Of a DNA stretch of 55,936 nt, positions 1 to 8,499 are shown in pieces. The notes under the pieces were generated by a model that saw nothing but the letters and a program-made list of their open reading frames with translations, searched no databases and was not told where the DNA came from. The DNA lies in NCBI RefSeq assembly GCF_003605735.1, contig NZ_QXTJ01000003.1, positions 322,281 through 378,216 on the forward strand, written 5' to 3'. This stretch comes from Pseudomonas sp. LS-2 (GTDB lineage Bacteria > Pseudomonadota > Gammaproteobacteria > Pseudomonadales > Pseudomonadaceae). Within the stretch, counting starts at the first letter, position 1; every line of letters starts with the position of its first letter. The translations under genes were made by a program, and so were the position numbers.

Positions 1-630
1 ATCGCCCTGACCGTTGTTGACGAAGGTGATGGTCGAACCGCGCGCACCGGTGTCCAGCACAGGCACGTGCTTGAACAGCTCTTTCACGTATTCGTTGGCC
101 TTGGCCTCACTGCCACCGGTTTTCAGACCGTAGCCGTAAGCGGCCAGGAAGTTCCAGCGCGCACCGCCGGAGGTTTTCGGATTCGGGGTGATGACGGAGA
201 CGTCTTTCTTGATCAGGTCGCCCCAGTCCTTGATGCCTTTGGGATTGCCCTTGCGCACCAGAAACACGATGGTCGAGGTGTAAGGGGTGCTCGCATCCGG
301 CAGGCGGGTTTGCCAGTCTTCCGGCAGGGTCTTGCCCAGTTTGGCGATTTCGTCGATGTCACCGGCCAGCGCCAGGGTGACGACGTCAGCGCGCAGCCCG
401 TCGATCACCGAACGCCCTTGCTTGCCCGAGCCGCCGTGGGATTGCTTGATCTCGACCTTGTCGTCCGGATGGGATTTCTTCCAGAAATTGACGAACTCGG
501 CGTTGTAATCCTGATACAGCTCGCGTGTCGGATCGTATGACACGTTGAGCAGTTCGTAATCCTTGGCGACGGCGGATCCGGCAAACACGGCGCTGGCGAG
601 TGCCGCCAGCGCGTAACGGCGAATGGACAT
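1..630 (-). CDS. sbp: Periplasmic sulfate-binding protein Sbp, C-terminus beyond window
   Basis: Substrate-binding subunit of the sulfate/thiosulfate ABC importer, acting in the periplasm. The visible 210 codons start with a signal peptide ([22 protein letters not shown], processed before [12 protein letters not shown]) and carry family landmarks such as [20 protein letters not shown] and [19 protein letters not shown]. The ATG at 630 has AGGAG about 9 nt upstream. The gene runs off the left edge, so roughly the last third is missing. It lies downstream of oscA on the same strand, the usual Pseudomonas order, and is probably induced by sulfate starvation with it. Identity is strong from sequence; regulation is inferred. 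Confidence 0.95.
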   Translation of the reverse strand, partial: MSIRRYALAALASAVFAGSAVAKDYELLNVSYDPTRELYQDYNAEFVNFWKKSHPDDKVEIKQSHGGSGKQGRSVIDGLRADVVTLALAGDIDEIAKLGKTLPEDWQTRLPDASTPYTSTIVFLVRKGNPKGIKDWGDLIKKDVSVITPNPKTSGGARWNFLAAYGYGLKTGGSEAKANEYVKELFKHVPVLDTGARGSTITFVNNGQGD

Positions 631-699
631 GAATCAAGCTCCTGGAATTTGTGTTGTTGGCTTTTTTTAGTTTTGATTTGGGGTGTGGCGAAAGATCAC

Positions 700-882
700 T
701 CAGCCCTGCTGTTTGCCCGGATTCTGCAAACGGAATTTCTCTTTGCGTTCGATCTGCACCACTTGCGCGTTGTGCACCGTGATTTCAACCGCGCCAAAAC
801 GCAGGTCACGCAAAGCGCTCTGAATCTCCCTCAGAATGCTTGCTTCGTCCTGGCCGTCGACGCTACGTAGAGATGCGCTCAT
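700..882 (-). CDS. oscA: OscA, small DUF2292/YezD-family sulfur-starvation protein
   Basis: A 60-residue cytoplasmic protein of the YezD/DUF2292 family. In Pseudomonas it is called OscA and is known for a role in organosulfur utilisation and chromate resistance under sulfur limitation. Recognisable features are the LREIQSALRDLRFG segment followed by VEITVHNAQVVQIERKEK, and a basic C-terminus. The ATG at 882 has AAGGAG about 7 nt upstream. It lies 69 bp upstream of sbp on the same strand and probably shares its transcript. A perfect 9-bp-arm palindrome is placed at the expected -35 region upstream. Its biochemical role is not known. Confidence 0.85.
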   Translation of the reverse strand: MSASLRSVDGQDEASILREIQSALRDLRFGAVEITVHNAQVVQIERKEKFRLQNPGKQQG

Positions 883-949
883 GATCGTGCTCCTTGATGG
901 GGGTGCCCGCAGCGGCGTGGGAAAGGCGGCTGCTTGTGGCGTGGGAGCG

Positions 950-993
950 ATATTAGAGAGACGCGGTTATTCTTAAAAATACTATTTAAGAAT
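950..993 (-). promoter_or_regulatory. oscA-sbp promoter region with long palindromic operator
   Basis: Positions 969-977 (ATTCTTAAA) and 985-993 (TTTAAGAAT) are perfect 9-bp inverted arms separated by 7 nt. On the minus strand a -10-like TAATAT lies at 955-950, so the palindrome covers the -35 zone, the usual position of a LysR-type activator site. CysB is the natural candidate given the sulfur genes downstream. The palindrome is seen; the regulator is inferred. Confidence 0.5.
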
Positions 994-1046
994 GCAGATA
1001 TAACCAAAAAGAATTTGGCATGTTTTGGCGTCGATTGATTTCGATC

Positions 1047-1114
1047 TGTAGCAGCATGGCTTGCCAGCGGTAGCGATCCTGAGGCCGTCCCCGCTGGCAA
1101 GCCATGCTGCTACA
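1047..1114. repeat. REP doublet (REPIN-like), 68 bp with perfect 24-bp arms
   Basis: Positions 1047-1070 and 1091-1114 are exact reverse complements (arm begins TGTAGCAGCATGGCTTGCCA), enclosing a 20-nt loop. An element of the same total length and related arm sequence occurs at 30577-30644. Such Pseudomonas REP doublets are mobilised by RAYT transposases encoded elsewhere. It may also act as a terminator for the GGDEF/EAL gene ending at 1131. Confidence 0.85.
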
Positions 1115-1130
1115 GAGGGCGGAGGTGCGG

Positions 1131-3053
1131 CTAAACCGGCACAAACACTGGCGCGTGCTGCCAGTCGATCTGCTCGGCAGGCATCGGCCGCGCAAACCAG
1201 TAGCCCTGCCCCAATTCACATTCATTGTGCAGCAGAAACTTCGCCTGATCGGGCTGCTCGATGCCCTCGGCCAACACTCGCATGCCCATCGCCTGAGCCA
1301 GCGCGATGATCGCCCGAACGATGGCGATGTCGTCTTCGTCGTCTGGCAAGCCTGCCACGAACCCCTGATCGATCTTCAGTTTCTGTACCGGCATGCGCTT
1401 GAGCCGCAGCAACGACGAGTAGCCCGTTCCGAAATCATCGATGGACAGCTTCAGGCCCAGTTCGCGCAGCCGGTGCATCTGCTCAATGGCGTGCTCGGGA
1501 TCATCCATGACCGCGCTTTCAGTCACTTCCAGTTCCAGATGCTCGGGCGCCAAGCCCGTCTCGGCAAGGACCTGGGCGACTCGGTGATCAAGATCGCCCC
1601 GGCTGAACAGGCGACTGGAGACGTTGACCGCCACGAACGACAGCTGTACGCCGTCCTTCAGCCATTGGCACATTTGTCGGCAAGCCTGGGTCAGCACACG
1701 GTTATCGATATCGGCGATCAGCCCGCTCTGCTCGGCAATCGGAATGAACTCCCCCGGCGAAATCAGGCCACGCTGCGGATGCTGCCAGCGCACAAGTGCT
1801 TCTACGCCCTCAATGCGACGGGTCCGAAGATTGTGAATCGGCTGATAGAACACCCGCAGCTCGTCCTGCGCGATGGCGCGTCGCAACTCCGCAGTCAGTT
1901 CAACCCGGCGCTGGGCGTGAGACGTCAACTCCGTCGTGTAGAGCGCATAGCTTTCACGCCCTTGGTTCTTCGCCTGAAACAACGCCGCATCGGCGTTACG
2001 CAGCAACTGCTCCGCACTCAACGCATCGTTGGGGAACAGACTGATGCCGATGCTAGCCGTGAGAAACAGCGATTGGCCGTCAAGCACCAAAGGCTCGCGC
2101 ACGCCATCGAGCACACCCTGCGCCAGCTCCGCAGCCTGCATGGCCTGTTGTGGGTTTTCCACCAGAACGGCGAACTCATCACCTCCCAGCCGCGCCACGG
2201 TCACGCCCTTCTCCAACAGGCCGGTCAACCGCTGACTGATCGCCTTGAGCACCTCATCGCCCACGTTGTGACCCATGCTGTCATTGATGTGCTTGAAGTG
2301 GTCCAGATCGATCAGTAACAACGCCAACGTCTGTTTGTTGCGCCGCGCATGGGTTTGCGCCTGCTCGGCACGGTCCGTGAACAACAGCCGATTCGGCAAA
2401 CCGGTCAGGGCGTCGTGATGGGCCAGATGTGCCAGTTCACGCTCGGAGCGCTTGACCGAGGAAATATCGGAAAAAACCGCGACGAAGTGGGTGATCGCAC
2501 CTTTGTCGTCCTTGATGCAGCGGATGCTTTGCCACTGCGGGTAGATTTCGCCATTTTTCCGACGGTTCCAGATCTCGCCGCTCCACTGCCCGGCGCTGAG
2601 AATGTTTTTGTACATGCGCTCGTAAAAGTCAGGCCCGTGACGTCCGGATTTGAATTTGCTCGGCCGCATGCCCAGCACTTCATCCTGCTGATAACCGGTG
2701 ATCTCCATGAACGCTCGATTTACATGCACGATCACGCCACCGGCGTCGGTTACCAGTACGCCTTCAAGTGTGCTGTCGAACACAGCCGCGGCCAGGCGCA
2801 GATGTTGCATATCCTGATCACGTCGTGCGTTGGCTTTGACGCTCATGAATGCCAGCAGTCGCGAACGAGCCAGATATATCGCAAATGCGCTGATCGCCAG
2901 CCATACATAGCCGCTCATCAGTTGAGCATGCGTCAGCTGAATCGGATCATCGATCAGCAGAGGCAGCACGTAGTCGCTGAGCACCAGCCAGAAAATCGAC
3001 AGCAGCCCATACAACAGCGCGGTTTTCAGCGCATCGCGAGTAATAGCCGACAT
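1131..3053 (-). CDS. Membrane PAS-GGDEF-EAL c-di-GMP signalling protein
   Basis: A 640-residue inner-membrane protein: two N-terminal membrane segments (about 11-33 and 47-65), a PAS domain (about 85-205), a GGDEF domain with intact GGDEF at about 290, and an EAL domain. The EAL motif is near 418, with downstream catalytic features NVSSRLF, EVTES, DDFGTGYSS, KIDQGFV and AEGIEQ all present. This predicts an active c-di-GMP phosphodiesterase. No RxxD I-site precedes GGDEF, and the GGDEF domain may be active or a GTP sensor. The oscA-this gene-desA arrangement resembles the P. aeruginosa PA0284-PA0286 region as I recall it, where PA0285 is the phosphodiesterase PipA. Orthology is inferred from synteny and domain order. 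Confidence 0.9.
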   Translation of the reverse strand: MSAITRDALKTALLYGLLSIFWLVLSDYVLPLLIDDPIQLTHAQLMSGYVWLAISAFAIYLARSRLLAFMSVKANARRDQDMQHLRLAAAVFDSTLEGVLVTDAGGVIVHVNRAFMEITGYQQDEVLGMRPSKFKSGRHGPDFYERMYKNILSAGQWSGEIWNRRKNGEIYPQWQSIRCIKDDKGAITHFVAVFSDISSVKRSERELAHLAHHDALTGLPNRLLFTDRAEQAQTHARRNKQTLALLLIDLDHFKHINDSMGHNVGDEVLKAISQRLTGLLEKGVTVARLGGDEFAVLVENPQQAMQAAELAQGVLDGVREPLVLDGQSLFLTASIGISLFPNDALSAEQLLRNADAALFQAKNQGRESYALYTTELTSHAQRRVELTAELRRAIAQDELRVFYQPIHNLRTRRIEGVEALVRWQHPQRGLISPGEFIPIAEQSGLIADIDNRVLTQACRQMCQWLKDGVQLSFVAVNVSSRLFSRGDLDHRVAQVLAETGLAPEHLELEVTESAVMDDPEHAIEQMHRLRELGLKLSIDDFGTGYSSLLRLKRMPVQKLKIDQGFVAGLPDDEDDIAIVRAIIALAQAMGMRVLAEGIEQPDQAKFLLHNECELGQGYWFARPMPAEQIDWQHAPVFVPV

Positions 3054-3233
3054 AGAAATGGAAAAACCTTACGAAAGGACGGGATTATAAAACAAGAAAC
3101 ATCCTGCGACGCTTATCTGAAACAGCGACTGGTTTTATCTGGTGGCTAAGTGATAATGCGCGCTGCTTCACTGAATCTGTACAAAAAGTAACCTCCCTAT
3201 CTGTTCACGTTACAACCGAGGGCAACTCAGCCT

Positions 3234-4418
3234 ATGTGGAACAACGGTCTGCTCGACCTTTCCGTCTGGCAATTGGTCGCAGTCACCCTGGCGATGACAC
3301 ATATCACCATCGTCAGCGTCACGGTCTATCTCCATCGCTATTCAGCTCACCGCTCGCTGGAATTGAACGCCGGGCTCAAGCACTTTTTCCGTTTCTGGCT
3401 GTGGCTGACCACGGCGCAGAACACCCGCGAGTGGACCGCCATCCACCGCAAGCATCACGCCAAATGCGAAACCGTCGATGACCCGCACAGTCCGGTCATC
3501 AAGGGCTTGTCGACCGTGCTGCGCAAAGGCGCCGAACTGTATCGCGCCGAAGCCGAGAATTCGGAAACACTGCGCATCTACGGCAAGAACTGCCCGGAAG
3601 ACTGGATCGAGCGCAACCTGTACTCGCGCTACCCGCGTCTGGGCGTGATGATCATGGGGGTGATCGATCTGGCGCTGTTTGGCGTCATTGGCATCACCGT
3701 CTGGGCCATCCAGATGATGTGGATTCCGGTGTGGGCCGCAGGCGTGGTCAACGGGCTGGGCCATGCAGTCGGCTATCGCAACTTCGAATGCCGCGACGCT
3801 GCGACCAATCTGGTGCCATGGGGCATCCTGATCGGCGGTGAAGAGCTGCACAACAACCATCACACCTACCCCAACTCGGCCAAGCTGTCGGTTAAACGCT
3901 GGGAGTTCGACATGGGCTGGGCGTGGATCAAACTGTTTACCTGGCTGCGTCTGGCCAAGGTGCAGCGGGTGGCGCCCATTGCGCACCGCGTCGAAGGCAA
4001 GGGCCATGTGGACATGGACACCGCCATGGCAATCCTCAACAACCGCTTCCAGATCATGGCGCAATACCGCAAATTGGTGATCGCGCCGCTGGTGGCCCAG
4101 GAACTGGCCAAAGCCGACGAGTCGGTCCGTCATCAGTTCCGCCGCGCCAAACGCCTGCTTTCGCGGGAAACCAGCCTGCTGGAAGACAAGCATCAGGTGC
4201 GCATCCAGAACATGCTGGAACACAGTCAGGCGCTGAAAGTGATTTACGAAAAGCGTCTGGCGCTGCAACAGATCTGGGCCAAGACCAGCAGTAATGGCCA
4301 TGACATGCTCGCTGCGATCAAAGACTGGGTACATGAAGCCGAAGCCAGTGGCATCCAGTCCCTGCGAGACTTCGCCGACCAGCTGAAAACCTACTCGCTA
4401 CGCCCTCACCACGGCTGA
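3234..4418 (+). CDS. desA: Acyl-lipid/fatty acid delta-9 desaturase DesA
   Basis: A 394-residue membrane desaturase that introduces double bonds into saturated acyl chains of membrane lipids, using a di-iron centre. The three histidine boxes are visible: HRYSAH near residue 33, HRKHH near 75 and HNNHH near 205, between hydrophobic segments. The last ~130 residues form a long basic helical tail (repeated KRLL/ETSLLEDKHQ type sequence), as in the Pseudomonas DesA family. It is divergent from the GGDEF/EAL gene and followed by a perfect hairpin. The oscA-desA neighbourhood is conserved in Pseudomonas. Confidence 0.9.
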   Translation: MWNNGLLDLSVWQLVAVTLAMTHITIVSVTVYLHRYSAHRSLELNAGLKHFFRFWLWLTTAQNTREWTAIHRKHHAKCETVDDPHSPVIKGLSTVLRKGAELYRAEAENSETLRIYGKNCPEDWIERNLYSRYPRLGVMIMGVIDLALFGVIGITVWAIQMMWIPVWAAGVVNGLGHAVGYRNFECRDAATNLVPWGILIGGEELHNNHHTYPNSAKLSVKRWEFDMGWAWIKLFTWLRLAKVQRVAPIAHRVEGKGHVDMDTAMAILNNRFQIMAQYRKLVIAPLVAQELAKADESVRHQFRRAKRLLSRETSLLEDKHQVRIQNMLEHSQALKVIYEKRLALQQIWAKTSSNGHDMLAAIKDWVHEAEASGIQSLRDFADQLKTYSLRPHHG

Positions 4419-4430
4419 CGCCGTTGATCG

Positions 4431-4454
4431 GCGCACATTCTGTTGAATGTGCGC
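4431..4454 (+). terminator. Hairpin after desA
   Basis: GCGCACATTC and GAATGTGCGC form a perfect 10-bp stem with a TGTT loop 13 nt after the desA stop. There is no strong U-tract, so it may end transcription weakly or protect the 3' end. Confidence 0.6.
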
Positions 4455-4559
4455 CTGTCGGAACTTAGTGCCACTACATCAATCTCATTAGCACCTTCGC
4501 ACTATGCTGTGTGAGACGTTGTGGCTGTGCGCCGCACCTTATTTTGAGATGCAGTGCTC

Positions 4560-5537
4560 ATGGATAATCAGACCGCCCCTCCCGCGATCCCGGCAGCAGC
4601 AGAAACCCTGTTGGCCTTGATGCACGCCCAGGCTGAAGTCGCCCGTTTGAGCGAACGGGAACAACTGTTCAGCTCGCTTCTGGTCAGCGTAAACGCCGTG
4701 CTTTGGGCGTTCGACTGGCAAACCCAGCGCATGATCTACGTCAGCCCCGCCTACGAGCGTATCTTCGGGCGTTCGGCGGGTTTGTTGCTGGCCGACTACA
4801 ACGAGTGGCGCGACAGTATCTATCCGGACGATCTCGATTATGCGGAGCGCAGCCTCAGTGAAGTGCTGGAGAAGGGCTCGATCGAAGACCGCGAGTACCG
4901 CATCATCCGCGCCGACGGCCAGGTTCGCTGGTTGAGCGACAAATGCTTCGTCAGCCATCAGGCCGAGCATGGCCAGCGCCTGATCGTGGTGGGCATCGCG
5001 GAAGACATCACTGAAAAGAAGCAGCTCGAAGACGAACTGCAACGCCTTGCCACCACCGACGTACTCACACAGAGCAGCAACCGCCGGCATTTCTTCGAAT
5101 GCGCCCAGCGCGAGTTCGAGCAAGCCCGCTTGCAAGATACTCCCATGGCCTTTCTGTTACTGGATGTCGATGACTTCAAACTGGTCAACGACACCTACGG
5201 GCACCAGGAGGGCGACGTGGTCCTGCAACGCATCGCAGAGTGCGGGCGCAAGACGCTACGCCGGGGCGATCTGTTCGGACGCATCGGTGGTGAAGAGTTC
5301 GCGGCGGTGTTTCCTGGATGCGCGCCCGACATGGCCAAACAGATCGCCGAGCGGCTGCAAAGGGAGATTCAGCGACTGACCTTCCAGCGCGACGACAAGA
5401 CCTTCGGCATCACCGCCAGTCAAGGCCTGACCAATCTGGGCAAGGACGATCAGAGCCTCGAGGCCCTCTTCGCCCGCGCTGACGCGGCGATGTACCAAGC
5501 CAAGCGCCAGGGCAAGAATCAGATTGTGTTGGTCTGA
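4560..5537 (+). CDS. PAS-GGDEF diguanylate cyclase
   Basis: A soluble 325-residue protein: a short N-terminal helix with coiled-coil character (about 10-45), a PAS domain with PAC segment (about 45-155, WAFDWQTQRMIYVSPAYERI to GIAEDITEKK), and a GGDEF domain (about 165-325). The catalytic motif is GGEEF. An RxxD inhibitory site (RRGD) sits exactly five residues upstream, predicting an active cyclase with product feedback inhibition. I chose ATG 4560; an in-frame GTG lies two codons upstream at 4554, and neither has a strong ribosome site. A similar protein (PA0290 type) lies near desA in P. aeruginosa. Confidence 0.88.
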   Translation: MDNQTAPPAIPAAAETLLALMHAQAEVARLSEREQLFSSLLVSVNAVLWAFDWQTQRMIYVSPAYERIFGRSAGLLLADYNEWRDSIYPDDLDYAERSLSEVLEKGSIEDREYRIIRADGQVRWLSDKCFVSHQAEHGQRLIVVGIAEDITEKKQLEDELQRLATTDVLTQSSNRRHFFECAQREFEQARLQDTPMAFLLLDVDDFKLVNDTYGHQEGDVVLQRIAECGRKTLRRGDLFGRIGGEEFAAVFPGCAPDMAKQIAERLQREIQRLTFQRDDKTFGITASQGLTNLGKDDQSLEALFARADAAMYQAKRQGKNQIVLV

Positions 5538-5579
5538 ATCCAGCCGCCGAAGATCTGATCGGCGACAAACGCCCCGTCC

Positions 5580-5644
5580 TGTAGCCGTCCGGCTTGCCGA
5601 CGGTAGCGATTTCCCGGCCGCCATCGCCGGCTAGCCGTGCTGCA
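5580..5644. repeat. Degenerate REP doublet
   Basis: Left arm begins TGTAGCCGTCCGGCTTGCCG; the right arm is an imperfect reverse complement ending GCTAGCCGTGCTGCA. It resembles the elements at 1047 and 30577 but has decayed. It lies between two convergent genes and may act as a bidirectional terminator. Confidence 0.6.
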
Positions 5645-5664
5645 AGTGTCGTCGACAACGCAAA

Positions 5665-6885
5665 TCACGCCACCAGTTTGTTGCGCACCCGCTCCAGATC
5701 CGACGCATTGACCTTCAAGAGTCGTGCTGACTTGCTCTTGGCCAGCGCCTCCAGCGGATCCTCCTGCCCCAAGCGCCCCATTTGCCCGGCCAGATTCATC
5801 GCCAGCACTTCGCGGGTGTAGACCCCAGTGTTGTACTGATAGACCGCAGCGATCAGCTCTCGCAGTTCAAGCGGCAGGCGCCAGCGAGTGCGCAGCGCCG
5901 AGCCAAAGGCCGCAGCGTACTGTTCCAGCGCGCGAGCGGTGATGGTTTCGTCCAGCGTACCGCCTGCCTGTAGCCACTCCTGCAGACACCGGATCACCGA
6001 GAGATCGCCGAGTCCCCTGAGCAGCCCGGCGCAATAGCAACGCTCGTGATCCAGGTCCAGCGTGCGCGCCAGAATCCGCGCATAACCTGCCGTGCGCCGT
6101 GAAACATCCCATATCTGGCTCGCCTGCAAAATCAACGAGGGGTCGGTGAGCATCGCACCGCGCTTGAGGGCCAGCCCCTGAACCAGATTGGCGCTTTGTG
6201 TGGCACCCAGCGTCGTCAGCGCCTGAGCAAGGGTCTGCTGCGGCTTGCCCTGATGTTGAGACGCGCTGTTGGCGGCGGCGATCAATACCGCCGTGACGTG
6301 GGGGTCGTTGATTAGCTCCTGCTCCAGCTTCTTGAGGTCAACCCCCGCGGGCCCTCGACTGCGGGCGAGGACGTCTCGCACGTCGACGAACAGCGGCCCG
6401 CCGTCCGCCAGCTCGCGGCGCTTGTCCAGAAAGGCATCGAGCCCCACGCCAGGCGCCAGCGCAGGCACCGCGCAAGCGACCTGCGCACCGTCCGGGGACA
6501 GCAAGGTCACCAAGCGCTGCCGCAGGCTATCGATATTCAGGGGTTTGGTCAGGTAAGCGGTCGGCGCAAGTTGCACGGCCTCTCGCACGCTGGCGCTGTC
6601 ATTGCGGTTGCTGAGCAGAATGAAACGGACCGGAGGCTGGCGTTTTAGCATCCGCACACCACGCAACAGGCTCAGACCATCGACGCCGGCCAACTCGCGG
6701 GAGGCAATCACCAGATCGGGAATAAACCCGCGCATCAGTTCAACCGCTTGCTTGCCATCCGGGCACACCTCCAGTTGCGCATCGCAACGCACATCCAGCA
6801 CCAGCTCGCTGAGCATCTCCCGCGCCCAGGGATCTGATTCGGCAATCAATACGCGAGGAACAGCAGGCGCCTCTACAACGGTCAT
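5665..6885 (-). CDS. Response-regulator-like pseudoreceiver fused to HDOD domain
   Basis: A 406-residue cytoplasmic protein. Residues ~10-125 form a CheY-like receiver and ~145-340 an HDOD domain, which is an inactive HD-like signalling module. In the receiver the acidic pocket (AESDPW) and the conserved Lys (AYLTKPLN) are present. The segment that normally holds the phosphorylated Asp reads PDLVIASREL, with Ser where Asp is expected. The HDOD part shows ELINDPHVTAVLIAAANSAS and later helices typical of the family. It stands alone, without a partner histidine kinase. Target and signal are unknown. Confidence 0.8.
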   Translation of the reverse strand: MTVVEAPAVPRVLIAESDPWAREMLSELVLDVRCDAQLEVCPDGKQAVELMRGFIPDLVIASRELAGVDGLSLLRGVRMLKRQPPVRFILLSNRNDSASVREAVQLAPTAYLTKPLNIDSLRQRLVTLLSPDGAQVACAVPALAPGVGLDAFLDKRRELADGGPLFVDVRDVLARSRGPAGVDLKKLEQELINDPHVTAVLIAAANSASQHQGKPQQTLAQALTTLGATQSANLVQGLALKRGAMLTDPSLILQASQIWDVSRRTAGYARILARTLDLDHERCYCAGLLRGLGDLSVIRCLQEWLQAGGTLDETITARALEQYAAAFGSALRTRWRLPLELRELIAAVYQYNTGVYTREVLAMNLAGQMGRLGQEDPLEALAKSKSARLLKVNASDLERVRNKLVA

Positions 6886-6973
6886 CGTGACTCTCCGGCA
6901 TCAGTCTTCGTACATTAGTCAAAGAGCGGCGCTGGAGACAGGCTAAAAGCGAATTTTCTGACGTCAATAAACG

Positions 6974-6999
6974 AAAAAACCTGCCGAAGCAGGTTTTTT
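6974..6999 (-). terminator. Rho-independent terminator of gabDT
   Basis: A-tract, CCTGC/GCAGG stem and T-tract make a symmetric hairpin (AAAAAACCTGCCGAAGCAGG then TTTTTT) 44 nt after the gabT stop on the minus strand. Confidence 0.85.
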
Positions 7000-7042
7000 C
7001 TGACGATCTGATCACAATTTGATCAGCTGTGAATAACCGCCA

Positions 7043-8323
7043 TCAAGCGATTTCAGCGAAGCACTCTTCGATGATCTTCAGGCCCTTGTCCAGCTGCTCG
7101 TCGGGCGAGGTCAACGGAACCAGCACACGCAGGACGTTGCCGTAGGTCCCGCAGGACAGCAGGATCAGACCCTTCTCACGCGCCTTGGCAACCACCTGCG
7201 ATACCGCAGCGGCGTTTGGCTTGTGGGTGTCACCGTTCTCGAAGCATTCGAGCGCAATCATCGCGCCCAGCGCACGCACTTCGCCGATGACCGGGTGCTT
7301 GGCCTGAATCGCGCGCAGGCCAGTGACCAGACGCTCGCCGACAGCCTTGCAACGGTCCAGCAGGTGCTCTTCTTCGAATACTTCCATGACGGCCAGGGCC
7401 GCTGCGCAAGCGATTGGGCTACCGGCGTAAGTGCCGCCCAGGCCGCCCGGCGCGATAGCGTCCATGTATTCGGCCTTGCCGCAAACACCGGCCAGCGGGA
7501 AGCCGCCAGCGATGGATTTGGCGAACGTAGTCAGGTCGGCAGTGACGCCCATCTGTTCCATGGCGAAGAACGTACCGGTACGGCCTGCGCCGGTCTGTAC
7601 TTCGTCAGCGATCAGCAAAATGCCGTGCTGGTCGCACAGTTCGCGCAAGCGAGCCATGAACGCTTTCGGCGCCACATAGAAACCACCCTCGCCCTGCACC
7701 GGTTCGATGATGATCGCAGCGATGTCTTTAGGCTCGGCGTCGTTCTTGAAGATGCGCTCGATGCTGGCGATGGAGTCGTCAACGCTCACCCCGTGCAGCT
7801 CGTTCGGGTACAGCGCGCGGAAGATGCCGCCCGGCATCAGGCCCATGCCGGCCGAGTAAGGCACGACTTTACCGGTCAGCCCCAGGGTCATCATGGTACG
7901 GCCGTGATAAGCGCCGGTGAACGCAATCACACCCGCACGGCCAGTGGCGGCGCGAGCGATCTTGACGGCGTTTTCAACGGCTTCGGAACCCGTGGTAACC
8001 AACAAGGTTTTCTTGTCGAAGTTGCCCGGGACCTTGGCGTTGATTTTCTCGCACAGCTCGACGTAAGGCTCGTAAGCCAGCACCTGGAAGCAGGTGTGCG
8101 TCAGCTTGGTCAGTTGCTCTTGTACCGCAGCGACGATTTTCGGGTGCAAGTGACCGGTGTTCAGTACCGCGATACCGCCTGCGAAGTCGATGAACTCACG
8201 ACCTTCGACGTCGGTGACCGTAGCGTTCTTCGCGGACTCGGCGAAGATCGGGTGAATCTGACCAACGCCACGCGGGACAGCGGCTTCGCGGCGTTTCATC
8301 AAGGATGCGTTTGTTTTGCTCAT
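7043..8323 (-). CDS. gabT: 4-aminobutyrate aminotransferase GabT
   Basis: A 426-residue PLP-dependent class III aminotransferase converting GABA and 2-oxoglutarate to succinate semialdehyde and glutamate. Landmarks are the TTGSEAVENAVKIARAATGR cofactor region, AYHGRTMMTLGLTGK, LLIADEVQTGAGRTGTFFAM and FAKSIAGGFPLAGV, which holds the PLP lysine. Length is normal for the family. It follows gabD with a 176-bp gap on the same strand and is followed by a strong terminator, so the two form the GABA catabolic operon gabDT. Confidence 0.96.
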   Translation of the reverse strand: MSKTNASLMKRREAAVPRGVGQIHPIFAESAKNATVTDVEGREFIDFAGGIAVLNTGHLHPKIVAAVQEQLTKLTHTCFQVLAYEPYVELCEKINAKVPGNFDKKTLLVTTGSEAVENAVKIARAATGRAGVIAFTGAYHGRTMMTLGLTGKVVPYSAGMGLMPGGIFRALYPNELHGVSVDDSIASIERIFKNDAEPKDIAAIIIEPVQGEGGFYVAPKAFMARLRELCDQHGILLIADEVQTGAGRTGTFFAMEQMGVTADLTTFAKSIAGGFPLAGVCGKAEYMDAIAPGGLGGTYAGSPIACAAALAVMEVFEEEHLLDRCKAVGERLVTGLRAIQAKHPVIGEVRALGAMIALECFENGDTHKPNAAAVSQVVAKAREKGLILLSCGTYGNVLRVLVPLTSPDEQLDKGLKIIEECFAEIA

Positions 8324-8499
8324 GGTTTCCTCATTCGCCGCTCATCGGGCGGCGTGGTTCAAGGATCAAGCGGCGGGGGTCAACAGCGGCAGCATACGAT
8401 GATCGACTGCCGCGGCCTCCCAGCCACCAATAGGGTTCGGGTGCTGCAAAGCGCCTGCGCAGCGTCGCTCTCGCGCCACGCAGGCTGAATACTGCTGCC

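Noticed and set aside
1104..2318. 404-codon open frame on the plus strand
   Set aside because: It lies antisense to the GGDEF/EAL gene, shows no family motif and arises from high GC at third positions.
7223..8488. 421-codon plus-strand frame across gabT
   Set aside because: Antisense shadow of a clear aminotransferase gene; low-complexity composition.
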